Below are positions 35,633 through 44,920 of a DNA stretch of 64,000 bases, one piece after another; the stretch's first letter is position 1, and the number at the start of each line of letters is the position of its first letter. The translations under genes and the position numbers were made by a program. The stretch comes from Halolamina pelagica (lineage in GTDB: Archaea; Halobacteriota; Halobacteria; Halobacteriales; Haloferacaceae). The notes under the pieces were generated by a model. The model had not been told where the DNA came from. It made no database searches and was given only the letters and a program-made list of their open reading frames with translations. The stretch covers positions 1 to 64,000 of the forward strand of contig NZ_FOXI01000004.1 in assembly GCF_900115675.1 (NCBI RefSeq). Direction: 5' to 3'.

Positions 35633-36802
35633 CTACAGTTCGAGCCGCTCGGGGTAGTCGGTGAAGTTCTCGTAGCCGTCCTCGGTCACGACCGCGATGT
35701 CCTCGATCCGGACGCCGCCGTGGTCCGGGTCGTAGAGCCCGGGCTCGATCGTCACGATCTGGCCGGCTTCCAGCTCCTCCCCCCGGGGCGAGAGCGACGG
35801 CGCCTCGTGCACGTCGAGGCCGATGCCGTGGCCCGTGCTGTGGATGAACCCCGTCTCTGTCGAGGGATCCTCCCGGAGCGTCGGGTAGCCGGCGTCCTCG
35901 TACACCTCGCAGGCGGCGGCGTGTACGTCGGCGCCGGTGGCGCCCGGTTCGAGCGCGTCGAAGGCCGCCTCCTTGGCCTCCTGGCTGAGCTCGTACCACT
36001 CCCGAACCGTCTCGCTGGCCTCGCCCTTGACGAACGTCCGGGTCATGTCGGAGTGGTAGCCCGTCGCCTTGCTCCGCGGGAAGATGTCGACGATGATGGG
36101 CTGGCCCGCTTCGAGGGGGCCACTCCCCCGATCGTGGGGGTCGGCGGCGTCGACGCCGCAGGCGACGATGGTCTCGTCCAGCGCGCAGCCGTGTTCCAGC
36201 AGCGTGACCTCGATCTCGGTCGCGACGCGCTCGCTCGTGAGCGGCTCGTCCTCGTAGTGGAGGGTGCCGTTGCGCACCTCCGCGGCGTCGAGCAGGTCCT
36301 CACAGGCCCGCATCGACGCCTCGTTCGCGACGGTGGCCTCCCGGACGTGCTCGATCTCCGCGTCGGTCTTCACCGCGCGGATGTCGTCGACGACGCCGTC
36401 GGAATCGACCGCGATCGCGACGCCCTCCTCGCGCAGGCCGTCGGCGGCGCCGACGGGGAACGTCTCGGGAACCGCGACCGCGTCGACGCCGTGGGCGTCG
36501 AGGAACGCGGCCTGCAGTTTCGCCCGGGCGACCCCGGACTCGTACTCCTCGCGGAGCGACTGGTAGTCGTAGTCCGAGGTGCGGTCGACGCCGCCGCGAG
36601 CCTCCCTCGAGGCGCGGCCGTACTCCAGCCCGGAGGTCAGGAGCGCGGTCTCCTCTGGCGTGTAGACGGTGAAGAAGGGATCGGGCGCGTCGAAGCCGGA
36701 GAGGTAGCGCTGCGTGGAATCGTCGCCGTCGGCGTACACCGCGTAGCCGTCGAGCCCCTCGTCGTCGAGGTACTCGTCGAGCGAACTGGTGTCGATGTCC
36801 AT
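35633..36802 (-). CDS. Xaa-Pro aminopeptidase (M24B)
   Basis: 389 residues. All five metal ligands of the M24 fold are present: Asp239 (IIVDIFPRS), Asp252 (YHSDMTRTF), His325 (STGHGIGLDVHE), Glu353 (TIEPGLYD) and Glu367 (GGVRIEDIAVV). A creatinase-type N-terminal domain precedes them. It should release N-terminal residues next to proline. ATG at 36802 gives MDIDTSSLDEYLDDEGLDGYAVY. Same strand as tyrA and Rsm22-like, so possibly one transcript, though a 44-bp gap intervenes. Confidence 0.92.
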   Translation of the reverse strand: MDIDTSSLDEYLDDEGLDGYAVYADGDDSTQRYLSGFDAPDPFFTVYTPEETALLTSGLEYGRASREARGGVDRTSDYDYQSLREEYESGVARAKLQAAFLDAHGVDAVAVPETFPVGAADGLREEGVAIAVDSDGVVDDIRAVKTDAEIEHVREATVANEASMRACEDLLDAAEVRNGTLHYEDEPLTSERVATEIEVTLLEHGCALDETIVACGVDAADPHDRGSGPLEAGQPIIVDIFPRSKATGYHSDMTRTFVKGEASETVREWYELSQEAKEAAFDALEPGATGADVHAAACEVYEDAGYPTLREDPSTETGFIHSTGHGIGLDVHEAPSLSPRGEELEAGQIVTIEPGLYDPDHGGVRIEDIAVVTEDGYENFTDYPERLEL

Positions 36803-36875
36803 GGCCGGAACGGCGGCCGGCGAGGGCAAAGGCGTTGTCGTCGCGGTCAGTCTCGTGGCGTGTCAGCCCGCCCGC

Positions 36876-37922
36876 TCACCAGGTGCCGTGGAACGTGTCG
36901 AACGAGAGCTCGTCGAGCGGCTTGTTGCCGATCGCGATCTCGTACTCGCCCGGCGTCAGCATCGGCTTGTGGAACTGCGGGCCGTCGTCGGTCGTGATCC
37001 GGGGACAGCCGGTGTTGACGAACGCGTCCATGTCGAAGTTCCGGAGGCGGTCCGGGGTGACCTCGTCCATCGTGATGAGGTAGGCGTTCTCGTTCTCGTC
37101 GACGATCCTCTCGGCCGTCTCCCAGCGCCCCTGCCCGATCTTGGTACAGAAGATGACGCCCCACTTCTCGGCGTCCATCGCGCGGTGGACGGCGCCGTAG
37201 CGCTGCTTCATGAACTTCTCCGTGTCGGCGACGGTGACGACGTTGTTCACCGGGTCGGCGATGACGACCTTCTTGTCGGGGTGTTCCATCGCGAGGCCGA
37301 GGGGGTGGAACTTCCCGCCGCCGACGTACAGCACCTGATCGGCGTCGATGTCCGCGGAGGCGTAGTTGCAGCCGAGCACCTGCCCCTCGTGGGTCAGGCG
37401 GTCGTCGCCCCTCCGAGTGTGGACCTCGTAGCCCTGCTCCTGGAGCCACTCCTTCATCTCCGGGAAGCGGTTCATGTGCTGGGCCGTGGTGACCAGCCCG
37501 ACGTCGTCCTCGGGCAGTTCCTCCAGGGCCTCCTCCATCATCGGGAACACGTCGACGTTGGAGAACAGCGGGACGTAGATGATCTTCTCGGAGTTCTTCA
37601 TCGGCGAGTGGCCGAAGTGGACGAACACGTCCGTCCGGCGCATCAGGAACGTGTCGAGGTCACAGGCGCCGTAGCAGGGCTGGCCCGACAGCATGAACGT
37701 CACGTCGTCGGGCGCCAGCTCCCGGAGGTCGTCGGCGACCGCGGGGCCGCGGCGCTTGAGCCCCTCGGGGAACTGCAGGCCCACCTTCTTGGCGTCCTTC
37801 TCCTCGATCTCCTCGATGATGCGATCCAGTTCGTAGTCCCACTCCCGGTCGTGTTTCAGGGACATCCCCGTGTTCCGAAGGTCCCCCTCGGTCGTGGCGT
37901 CGCCGCCGGCGTCCTGACTCAT
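36876..37922 (-). CDS. dph2: Diphthamide synthase radical-SAM-like subunit Dph2
   Basis: 348 residues. It catalyses the first step of diphthamide formation on elongation factor 2 through a 4Fe-4S cluster and an ACP radical from SAM. Three cysteines, one per domain, are placed as expected: LSGQPCYGACDLD, VLGCNYASADID and FVNTGCPRITTDD. Other signatures are VGLQFPEGLKRR and FVHFGHSPM. N-terminal 20 residues before MSLKHDREWDYEL are a variable acidic extension, so the true start might be the internal Met20. Confidence 0.95.
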   Translation of the reverse strand: MSQDAGGDATTEGDLRNTGMSLKHDREWDYELDRIIEEIEEKDAKKVGLQFPEGLKRRGPAVADDLRELAPDDVTFMLSGQPCYGACDLDTFLMRRTDVFVHFGHSPMKNSEKIIYVPLFSNVDVFPMMEEALEELPEDDVGLVTTAQHMNRFPEMKEWLQEQGYEVHTRRGDDRLTHEGQVLGCNYASADIDADQVLYVGGGKFHPLGLAMEHPDKKVVIADPVNNVVTVADTEKFMKQRYGAVHRAMDAEKWGVIFCTKIGQGRWETAERIVDENENAYLITMDEVTPDRLRNFDMDAFVNTGCPRITTDDGPQFHKPMLTPGEYEIAIGNKPLDELSFDTFHGTW

Positions 37923-38033
37923 TACCGTTGCTACCCGGTCGGGACGGATAATCCCGGCGTTTCCGTCAGTCGCGTGCTGCCGCGGCGCATAGACGGTCCC
38001 GGCCGCGACCGGTACGGGCGGTCGCGGGACGGG

Positions 38034-38723
38034 CTACCGCTCGAACACCAGCGAGAGCAGCTTGCGCTCGGCGGTCGTCAGGTGCTCCGAGAGCGTCGGC
38101 TGACTGATCCCCAGCTCGTCGGCCAACGCCGCGCCGTCGGTCTCCCGGGGCCAGTCGTAGTAGCCCGCCTCGAAGGCGGCTTCGAGCACCTCGCGCTGGC
38201 GGTCGGTCAGCTGCTCGTCGAGCGCCTGCTCGAGTTCGCGCTGGCTGAAAAGCGGGGTGACCGCCTCGCGTTCCCGTTTCGCGAGCAGTTCGCCCCCGTA
38301 CTCCGACTGGAACGCCGAGACGACTTCGCCCGCGTCGTACGACGCCGGGAGCTCCGCGACGATCTGGCCGTCGCCGTCGTCGCCGACGACCGACCGGGGG
38401 AGCGCGCCCAACTCCGCCAGTCCGACGGCGGGGCAGTCGCCGCCGACGAGGAACTCCATCAGCGCCCCGTCGTCGTAGCGCTCGATCACCGTCGCCGAGA
38501 CCGACGGGTGATCGTGTGCCATCGCCTCTATCGCCGACGGCGAGGCGCCGGAAACGCTGTAGAACTCCGCGTACGTCCCGTCCCCGCGTGGGACCATCTC
38601 CTCCAGTTCGACCCTGCAAGAGGCGGTAGCGGAGGCCCCGACGAACGGATACTCGGGGTCGTCGAACCCGAACTCGAGTTCGACGACCGGCCCGGAGTCA
38701 GGTTTGGACGGTCGCAGCGACAT
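38034..38723 (-). CDS. HTH-10 (bacterio-opsin activator type) transcription regulator
   Basis: 229 residues. The C-terminal 60 (LEQALDEQLTDRQREVLEAAFEAGYYDWPRETDGAALADELGISQPTLSEHLTTAERKLLSLVF) are the HTH-10 domain of haloarchaeal Bat-type regulators. The N-terminal 160 form the usual beta-rich sensor-like region without a recognised PAS or GAF motif. ATG at 38723 was taken; a 25-residue longer form is possible. Divergent from the HtrA-like protease; the shared 308-bp spacer holds a palindrome near the protease promoter, so it is a candidate regulator of that gene, though this is not demonstrated. Confidence 0.85.
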   Translation of the reverse strand: MSLRPSKPDSGPVVELEFGFDDPEYPFVGASATASCRVELEEMVPRGDGTYAEFYSVSGASPSAIEAMAHDHPSVSATVIERYDDGALMEFLVGGDCPAVGLAELGALPRSVVGDDGDGQIVAELPASYDAGEVVSAFQSEYGGELLAKREREAVTPLFSQRELEQALDEQLTDRQREVLEAAFEAGYYDWPRETDGAALADELGISQPTLSEHLTTAERKLLSLVFER

Positions 38724-38968
38724 ACTCGCCAATACAGCGTACTCTGTAAAAACGTTCTCGCCGATACGGACGAACGTCCCCGCCGGGGCCCCTTCCACGG
38801 TAGCGGTCAGTTCGTGCCGGACCGCTCGACCCCGGCGAGGCCGGTACCGGTCGCGGCTGGGCAGGCCACGACCGAGCGGTGGTCGCTCCGGGAGAACCGG
38901 TCACGGTAGCACGTTGTCGCTCGGAGGTTGGTACCTCCATACTCCCGTAGCCAGGCTAGCCACCTCAA

Positions 38969-39008
38969 CTAACAGCCTATGCTGTTAGGTACCACCCAGT
39001 CATTTATT
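38969..39008 (+). promoter_or_regulatory. 20-bp palindrome and TATA element before the HtrA-like gene
   Basis: CTAACAGC-CTAT-GCTGTTAG (38969-38988) has perfect 8-bp arms. TTTATT at 39003-39008 lies 24-29 bases before the ATG at 39032 and is the likely TATA box. The rest of the 308-bp spacer between 38723 and 39032 shows no gene. The palindrome ends 14 bases upstream of the TATA box, where an activator or repressor could act. Confidence 0.6.
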
Positions 39009-39031
39009 CGAGAGAGAACCCAACGCCGGAC

Positions 39032-40066
<1,035 letters not shown>

Positions 40067-40070
40067 CCGC

Positions 40071-40553
40071 TCACTCCTCCATCCGGTCGACGAGGTCCTC
40101 GAACTGCCGTCTCCGCCCCTCGACCGCCTCCTCGCGCAGCGCCGCCTCCTCCTCGGTCGGGCACTCGAGGTCGGGTACTTCCGTCGGCGTCCCCTCCTCG
40201 TCGAGCGCGACGAAGGTGAAGAAGGAGGCCGTCGTCTTGCGCTCCTCGCCCTCGCGGGGGTCCTCGGCGCGCACGTCGACCTTCACGTCGACGCTCGTGC
40301 GGCCGGTGTTGAACACGTACGCCTGCACCACCGCGACCTCGCCGAGGTCGATGGGCGAGATGAAGTCGACGTGGTCCATCGACGCCGTCACCACCTGCGT
40401 GTTCGAGAAGCGCATCCCCGCGATGGCGCCGGCGATGTCCATCCAGTGGAGGACGGCGCCTCCCAACGCCCGCCCGAGGTTGTTGGTGTCGTTCGGCAGG
40501 AGGAGCTCGGTCATCTCGGTGTAGGACTCCGCGAGCGTTCCCGTCTCGGTCAT
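40071..40553 (-). CDS. Acyl-CoA thioesterase (hotdog fold, YciA-like)
   Basis: 160 residues. The hotdog signature is LLPNDTNNLGRALGGAVLHWMDIAGAIAGMRF, with Asn/Asp near the catalytic site. It is followed by TASMDHVDFISPIDLGEVAVVQAYVFNTGRTSVDVKVDVRAED and TTASFFTFVALDEEGTPTEVPDLE, as in YciA/BACH-type acyl-CoA hydrolases. It splits acyl-CoA to free acid and CoA; chain length preference not deducible. ATG at 40553. Confidence 0.9.
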   Translation of the reverse strand: MTETGTLAESYTEMTELLLPNDTNNLGRALGGAVLHWMDIAGAIAGMRFSNTQVVTASMDHVDFISPIDLGEVAVVQAYVFNTGRTSVDVKVDVRAEDPREGEERKTTASFFTFVALDEEGTPTEVPDLECPTEEEAALREEAVEGRRRQFEDLVDRMEE

Positions 40554-40628
40554 ACGACACGCTCGGACGGGTGACCACTCAAAGCCGCCGGTCGGGTCCC
40601 GGACGAGGACCCTGGCCGTGGCCGCGCG

Positions 40629-41081
40629 CTAGTCGCCGTCCTCGACGCCGTCGACGCCGAGTTCCTCGGCGCTCCGGCCCGCGGCGTCGAGGACGTCGTC
40701 GGCCACCTCGATCGGGCAGTCCGTCCGGACCGCGATGGCGACGGCGTCGCTGGGCCGGGCGTCGAAGGTGAGGGGTTCCGGCTCGCCCGCCTCGTAGCGC
40801 TGGGCGTCGATCTTGGCGTAGAACGTCCCCTCCCGCAGGTCGTCGATACGCACGCGGTCGAAGGCGCCGCCGAACTCCGCCACCATCCGGACGAACAGGT
40901 CGTGGGTCAGCGGTCGATCGAACGAATCGCCGTTCAGGCCCCGCCGGATCGCGTCGGCCTGGTCGTCGGTGACGAAGACCGGGAGGTACTCGCCCCTGGC
41001 GCGCAGGAGTGCGGCCGGCACCTCCTCGCCCGACGGCGTGTCACCCGTCGCGATTCCTGTGAGTTCGGCGACGTGACTCAT
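40629..41081 (-). CDS. Bifunctional nuclease (BFN/DUF151) family protein
   Basis: 150 residues. The BFN domain is visible in YLPVFVTDDQADAIRRGLNGDSFDRPLTHDLFVRMVAEFGGAFDRVRIDDLREGTFYAKI and the closing TFDARPSDAVAIAVRTDCPIEVADDVLDAAG. The RPLTHDL and DARPSDAVALA blocks define the family, whose plant member has DNase/RNase activity. Function in archaea unknown. ATG at 41081; a TATA-like GCTATTTG lies about 28 bases upstream. Divergent from UPF0212 gene, 79 bp between starts. Confidence 0.88.
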   Translation of the reverse strand: MSHVAELTGIATGDTPSGEEVPAALLRARGEYLPVFVTDDQADAIRRGLNGDSFDRPLTHDLFVRMVAEFGGAFDRVRIDDLREGTFYAKIDAQRYEAGEPEPLTFDARPSDAVAIAVRTDCPIEVADDVLDAAGRSAEELGVDGVEDGD

Positions 41082-41160
41082 ACTGGGTGGATTCGTTCGA
41101 ACCGGCAAATAGCTGTCGCGGGGCCGAACGTTCATGCCGCCGGCCCGCCAACCCCCGACG

Positions 41161-41613
41161 ATGGACTGTCGAGTCGTTCTGGAGGCTGCGGTCCCCGTCT
41201 ACGACGTGGCGACGCCGGAGGCGGCCGTCGGCGCGGCGATCTCGAAGGTCGGAAGCTCGCTCAACCCGGAACTCTCCCACGTCGACATCGAGCCGCGGAG
41301 CCGCCGATCGCCCCGCGGCGCCGAGCTCCCGCCGGCGACCGTCGCCGCGGGCGAGGGGCTGGTCGCGCTCGAGCTCGCGATGACGGTGTACGACGTCGAG
41401 GGGGCCGACCACGCCGTCACGATCGCGCGCTCGGAGATCGGCCACCGGCTGGAGGGGATCCCGCTGGAACGCGTCTCCTGTACGCCCGTCGATGACGACG
41501 AGGGGGAGTCCGCGGAGCCAGAGCCGGCGGCTGACGAGGATGGCGATGACGCCGACGACGAGGCGACACTGCTGCCGGAGTTCGAGGAGATGGTCGAACG
41601 GCATCGGGAGTAA
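41161..41613 (+). CDS. DUF555/UPF0212 family protein
   Basis: 150 residues. CRVVLEAAVPVYDVATPEAAVGAAISKVGSSLNPELSHVDIE and ALELAMTVYDVEGADHAVTIARSEIGHRLEGIPLERV match archaeal UPF0212. The CPxCG zinc-type motif found in methanogen members at about residue 60 is replaced here by RSPRGAELPPA. An acidic tail (EGESAEPEPAADEDGDDADDE) is added. Function unknown. Its stop codon lies within the first unit of the repeat array that follows. Confidence 0.8.
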   Translation: MDCRVVLEAAVPVYDVATPEAAVGAAISKVGSSLNPELSHVDIEPRSRRSPRGAELPPATVAAGEGLVALELAMTVYDVEGADHAVTIARSEIGHRLEGIPLERVSCTPVDDDEGESAEPEPAADEDGDDADDEATLLPEFEEMVERHRE

Positions 41614-41827
41614 CCGACCGCGGCGCGCACCCCGTCGCGGCCTCCGTGCCGCGACGCCGGTGCGTGATGCCGCGGTCGTGTGTAACCGTATCGTGGCGCG
41701 CACCCCGTCGCGGCCCCCGTGCCGCGACGCCGGTGCGTGATGCCGCGGTCGTGTGTAACCGTATCGTGGCGAGTCCCCCGTCGCGGCCTCCGTGCCGCGA
41801 CGCCGGTGCGTGATGCCGCGGTCGTGT
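41610..41827. repeat. Three tandem 72/73-bp repeats with internal hairpins
   Basis: Units at 41610-41681, 41682-41754 and 41755-41827 differ at only a few positions. Each contains GTCGCGG-(8 bases)-CCGCGAC, a 7-bp perfect stem, and ends GATGCCGCGGTCGTGT. The array fills the spacer between the converging UPF0212 and UPF0058 genes. I see no protein-coding potential. It may terminate transcription from both sides or encode a small structured RNA. Confidence 0.85.
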
Positions 41828-41880
41828 GAGCGAAGCCGTCGCTCGGGAACTGGTCGGTCGAGGCGGGACGCGTCTGCAGA

Positions 41881-42111
41881 TCAGTCGGCTGTCGGCGTGA
41901 CCGGCTCCTCGGTGTCGATGGAGTCGGTCAGGCCGTTAACGAGTTCGAAGACGGCGCGTTTGTGGTCGGTTTTCGAGCGGTGGATCGAGGTCGGCTGCAC
42001 CCCGAACTCCCGGTAGTCGGTTAGGTCGAGTTCCGGCGTCTCCGCGTCCTCGTACTCGGCTCGGACTTCCGAGAGAAGGCCGTGGAGGTGAATGAGCTCC
42101 TGCTTCTTCAT
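41881..42111 (-). CDS. UPF0058 family protein
   Basis: 76 residues: MKKQELIHLHGLLSEVRAEYEDAETPELDLTDYREFGVQPTSIHRSKTDHKRAVFELVNGL. The KQELIHLHGLL start and PTSIHxSKTDHxxAV block are the hallmark of UPF0058, an archaeal family of unknown function with a helical dimer structure known from a methanogen member. ATG at 42111 was chosen since it gives the conserved N-terminus. A TATA box lies 28 bases upstream. Confidence 0.88.
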   Translation of the reverse strand: MKKQELIHLHGLLSEVRAEYEDAETPELDLTDYREFGVQPTSIHRSKTDHKRAVFELVNGLTDSIDTEEPVTPTAD

Positions 42112-42138
42112 GTCCGTGCACAACTACCGGCTGGAGGG

Positions 42139-42144
42139 TTATAG
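42139..42144 (-). promoter_or_regulatory. TATA box of the UPF0058 gene
   Basis: CTATAA on the minus strand (42144-42139) is 28-33 bases before the ATG at 42111, the spacing of a leaderless haloarchaeal promoter. Confidence 0.6.
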
Positions 42145-42192
42145 GGTTACTTTGTGTATTGTTAACAAGGAATGGCTACAGAACGCCTGGAT

Positions 42193-42226
42193 TCGCCGAA
42201 ATCGCGGGAATTGCTAAATTCGGCGA
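42193..42226. repeat. Inverted repeat in the UPF0058-cdd spacer
   Basis: TCGCCGAA (42193-42200) and TTCGGCGA (42219-42226) are perfect 8-bp arms around 18 bases, in an AT-richer patch between divergent genes. The rest of the 241-bp spacer shows no gene. Role unknown: operator or structured leader of cdd. Confidence 0.4.
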
Positions 42227-42352
42227 CACGACCCCCCGTCACCGTCGGCGCCGCCGAGGCGACGTCGATGCCCTCCTGCGAGTCACGACGGGTCGCGGCT
42301 GCTCGACGAGGTGTTCCAGTCGTTTCAAGTCGGTGCACCCGGAGCAACGCGT

Positions 42353-42775
42353 ATGGAGCCCACCGATGCAGCGGCCTTGATCGAACGGGCCCGCGAGGCC
42401 CTCGACGCCGCCTACGTCCCCTACTCGGAGTACCGCGTCGGCGCCGCCGTGCTGACCGCCGACAGCGAGGTGTTCACCGGCTGCAACGTCGAGAACGCCA
42501 ACTACAGCAACGCGCTCCACGCCGAGGAGGTCGCCGTCGGGAGCGCGGTCCGGGCGGGCCACCGTTCGATCGCGGCGGTCGCTGTCACCTCCGGCGAACG
42601 CGACGGCGTCACGCCCTGCGGCATGTGCCGGCAGACGCTCGCGGAGTTCGGCGACGACGACGTGCCGGTGTACTGCGACACCGGCGACGGCGAGTACAAC
42701 GAGTACACGCTCGGCGAACTGATCCCCGACACGATCACGCCGGGGACGCTGGGCATCGACCCCGACGACGCGTAA
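42353..42775 (+). CDS. cdd: Cytidine deaminase
   Basis: 140 residues. Zinc and catalytic residues are in order: HAEEVAVGSA (His56, Glu58) and PCGMCRQTLAEF (Cys89, Cys92), with substrate-binding FTGCNVENANYSN. The first zinc ligand is His rather than the Cys of the human enzyme, as in the E. coli enzyme. It deaminates cytidine and deoxycytidine for pyrimidine salvage. ATG at 42353. It is followed 47 bases on by a GNAT gene in the same direction. Confidence 0.92.
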   Translation: MEPTDAAALIERAREALDAAYVPYSEYRVGAAVLTADSEVFTGCNVENANYSNALHAEEVAVGSAVRAGHRSIAAVAVTSGERDGVTPCGMCRQTLAEFGDDDVPVYCDTGDGEYNEYTLGELIPDTITPGTLGIDPDDA

Positions 42776-42822
42776 CCGGGGAGCGCGACAGCCCTTTGCC
42801 CCCCGGGGCCGTACGGTCGTCC

Positions 42823-43407
42823 ATGTACGTCCGCGACGCTCGGAACCGGGACGAGGCGTGGTTACTCGACCGGATCGAGGAGATGGGGCTCGACAGCGTG
42901 GCCTTCCGCTCGCGGGACTACGTGATCGCGGTCGACGAGAGCACGAATGAGCGCGCCGGCTTCGGCCGCTACCGCATCCACAAGACCGACGAGGGCGAGG
43001 TCTGCGAACTCACGGGGATCGGCGTCGTCGACGGCTGGCGCGGCCAGGGCGTCGGCGCCCATGTGGTCGAGCGACTGATCGACCTCGCGGCCGACGAGGA
43101 GTTCGAGACGGTGTACTCCATCACCGACAGCGACGACTACCTCCGGCAGTTCGGCTTCGAGTCGGTCGATCCCGACGAGCGGCCGCCGGTGATCGCGGAC
43201 CGACTCGAACAGAAACGCAGGACCGTCGGCGAGGACGTGGTCGTCGTCGCCGTCGACACCGACGCCTTCGAGATGCCCGCGGCGCTCCGCCAGCGGTTCA
43301 AGGAGGCCGAGAAGGGGGGGACCGGGAGCACCGAACCCGAGGAGACCGCGGAGGACTTCGGCATCGACGCCGACGAGGCGACCTACAAGTACGACACCGG
43401 GAACTGA
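42823..43407 (+). CDS. GNAT acetyltransferase with C-terminal extension
   Basis: 194 residues. The N-terminal part is a compact GNAT domain: MYVRDARNRDEAWLLDRIEEMGL, CELTGIGVVDGWRGQGVGAHVVERLIDLAADEEFETVYSITDSDDYLRQFGFE, where WRGQGVGAHV binds acetyl-CoA. The C-terminal 70 residues (RRTVGEDVVVVAVDTDAFEMPAALRQRFKEAEKGG ... TYKYDTGN) are a charged extension seen in haloarchaeal homologues. Substrate unknown. Confidence 0.84.
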   Translation: MYVRDARNRDEAWLLDRIEEMGLDSVAFRSRDYVIAVDESTNERAGFGRYRIHKTDEGEVCELTGIGVVDGWRGQGVGAHVVERLIDLAADEEFETVYSITDSDDYLRQFGFESVDPDERPPVIADRLEQKRRTVGEDVVVVAVDTDAFEMPAALRQRFKEAEKGGTGSTEPEETAEDFGIDADEATYKYDTGN

Positions 43408-43443
43408 CAGAAAGCCTATCCCGGCGGCAGGTAACCTGCGAAC

Positions 43444-43941
43444 GTGTCCCCGAAACGCTACCTCGGTCCCCTCCGGGCCGTCCTGTCGGTCGTCGGCGTC
43501 CTGATCCTCTGCTACGGCGTCTACTTCGGCGCGACGCTGCCCGAACCGCCGCCGAACAGCGACGGCGTCCCGACGGGGTTCGCCGTCATCTACGTCCTGC
43601 TCGTCCAGTCCGCCGGCGCACTCCTCGCACAGGTCGGCTACGCGCTCCCGGCCGGGACCGGTCGGTTCCGGTTCGGCCCGCTCGCCGACAGCCCGGCGGT
43701 CGTTCGTGCGGCCGCGGCGACGGCGCTGTTCGTCACCGCAGTCGCCCTAGTGACGGCGTTCGGGTGGGTGCTCCCCGAATCTGTCCCGCGGGTCGTCAGC
43801 GGGACGCACGCCTTCCTCTGGTTCGCTGCCGTCGCCGGGTCGGCCGTCGGGGTCGTTCTCACCGCGGTGCTCGCCGTCGGGACGGCACTCTGGCGGCTCG
43901 TGCAGGGCGAACCGGTCCTCGACGGCGCCGTGGACGGCTAG
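43444..43941 (+). CDS. Four-helix membrane protein
   Basis: 165 residues from GTG at 43444. Four hydrophobic segments: VLSVVGVLILCYGVYFG, FAVIYVLLVQSAGALLAQVG, AAAATALFVTAVALVTAFGWVL and AFLWFAAVAGSAVGVVLTAVLAVGTALW. Short loops, no recognised motif and no charged residues in the helices. Function unknown. It precedes the RNA methyltransferase by 43 bp. Confidence 0.7.
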   Translation: MSPKRYLGPLRAVLSVVGVLILCYGVYFGATLPEPPPNSDGVPTGFAVIYVLLVQSAGALLAQVGYALPAGTGRFRFGPLADSPAVVRAAAATALFVTAVALVTAFGWVLPESVPRVVSGTHAFLWFAAVAGSAVGVVLTAVLAVGTALWRLVQGEPVLDGAVDG

Positions 43942-43984
43942 GCCGCTCCGAAACCGACAAGCGCCGCGGCCGACCATCCCCGGT

Positions 43985-44920
43985 ATGAACCCGCTCGACC
44001 GCTACGAGCGCCTCGTCGACGACGCCGGGGCGTTCCGCGACGCCTGCGACCGACGGCTCCCCTCGGTGGTTCGGGTGAACGAACTCCGGGCCACGCCCGA
44101 GCGCACCCGTCGCGCGCTCGACGAGGCGGGCGTCACCTACGAGCCGGTGGACTGGAACGACCGGCTGCTCCGGCTCCCCGACGGCTCACCCGGCACGACG
44201 TGGCCCTACGTCCACGGCTGGCTCCACGGCCAGGAGGAGGTCTCCGCGCTGCCGGCGCTCGCGCTCGACCCCGATCCGGGCGACCGGGTCTGGGACGCCT
44301 GCGCCGCGCCGGGGAGCAAGACCTGCCACCTCGCGGATCTGATGGAGGACTCCGGCGTGCTGATCGGGAACGACAACAACCTCGGCCGGCTCTCGGCGCT
44401 CCGGCACAACGCCGAGCGACTCGGCGTGAGCAACCTGGTCGTGACCAACGAGGACGCCCGGAACTTCTCGCTCGACTCGCTGGGGATCGACGCCCTCGAC
44501 GGGGCCGTCGCCGACGTGCCCTGCTCGTGTGAGGGGACCTGCCGGAAGAACCCCGACGTGCTGGAGAAGTGGTCGATGGGGCACGTCGAGAGCCTCGTCG
44601 GGATTCAGAAGGGGATCCTGCGCCGCGCGGTCGACCTCACTCGGCCGGGCGGCGAGGTGGTCTACTCCACCTGCACGTTCGCGCCCGAGGAGAACGAGGC
44701 GGTCGTCGACCACGTGCTCGCCGGGACCGACGCCGAGATGGTCGCGTGGGACGCGCCGCTCGACACGTCGCCGGGGATCACCGAGTGGGAGGACCAGCAG
44801 TTCGACGAGTCGCTGGCGAAGGCTCACCGCGTCTACCCCCACCAGAACGACACCGGCGGCTTCTTCGTCGCGAAACTCCGGGTCGGCGGCGCCGACGCCG
44901 CGACGGAGGTGGGCGAATGA
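43985..44920 (+). CDS. NSUN/RsmB-type RNA m5C methyltransferase
   Basis: 311 residues. SAM motif I WDACAAPGSKTCHLADLM, motif IV with Cys180 in AVADVPCSCEGTCRKN and motif VI with catalytic Cys230 in VVYSTCTFAPEENEAVV identify the NOL1/NOP2/Sun family of 5-methylcytosine RNA methyltransferases. An N-terminal RRM-like part ([35 protein letters not shown]) precedes it. It is likely to modify rRNA or tRNA. The gene lacks the C-terminal PUA domain found in some members; the gene that overlaps it by ATGA encodes a PUA-like protein. Confidence 0.91.
   Translation: MNPLDRYERLVDDAGAFRDACDRRLPSVVRVNELRATPERTRRALDEAGVTYEPVDWNDRLLRLPDGSPGTTWPYVHGWLHGQEEVSALPALALDPDPGDRVWDACAAPGSKTCHLADLMEDSGVLIGNDNNLGRLSALRHNAERLGVSNLVVTNEDARNFSLDSLGIDALDGAVADVPCSCEGTCRKNPDVLEKWSMGHVESLVGIQKGILRRAVDLTRPGGEVVYSTCTFAPEENEAVVDHVLAGTDAEMVAWDAPLDTSPGITEWEDQQFDESLAKAHRVYPHQNDTGGFFVAKLRVGGADAATEVGE

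Noticed and set aside
41610-41827. CRISPR array
   Set aside because: The units are directly adjacent 73-bp repeats with no unique spacers, and no cas genes are present.
42172-42352. Possible upstream gene or longer N-terminus starting MATERLDSPKSRELL
   Set aside because: The frame runs into the cytidine deaminase region out of frame, has no conserved features and contains an inverted repeat; treated as spacer.
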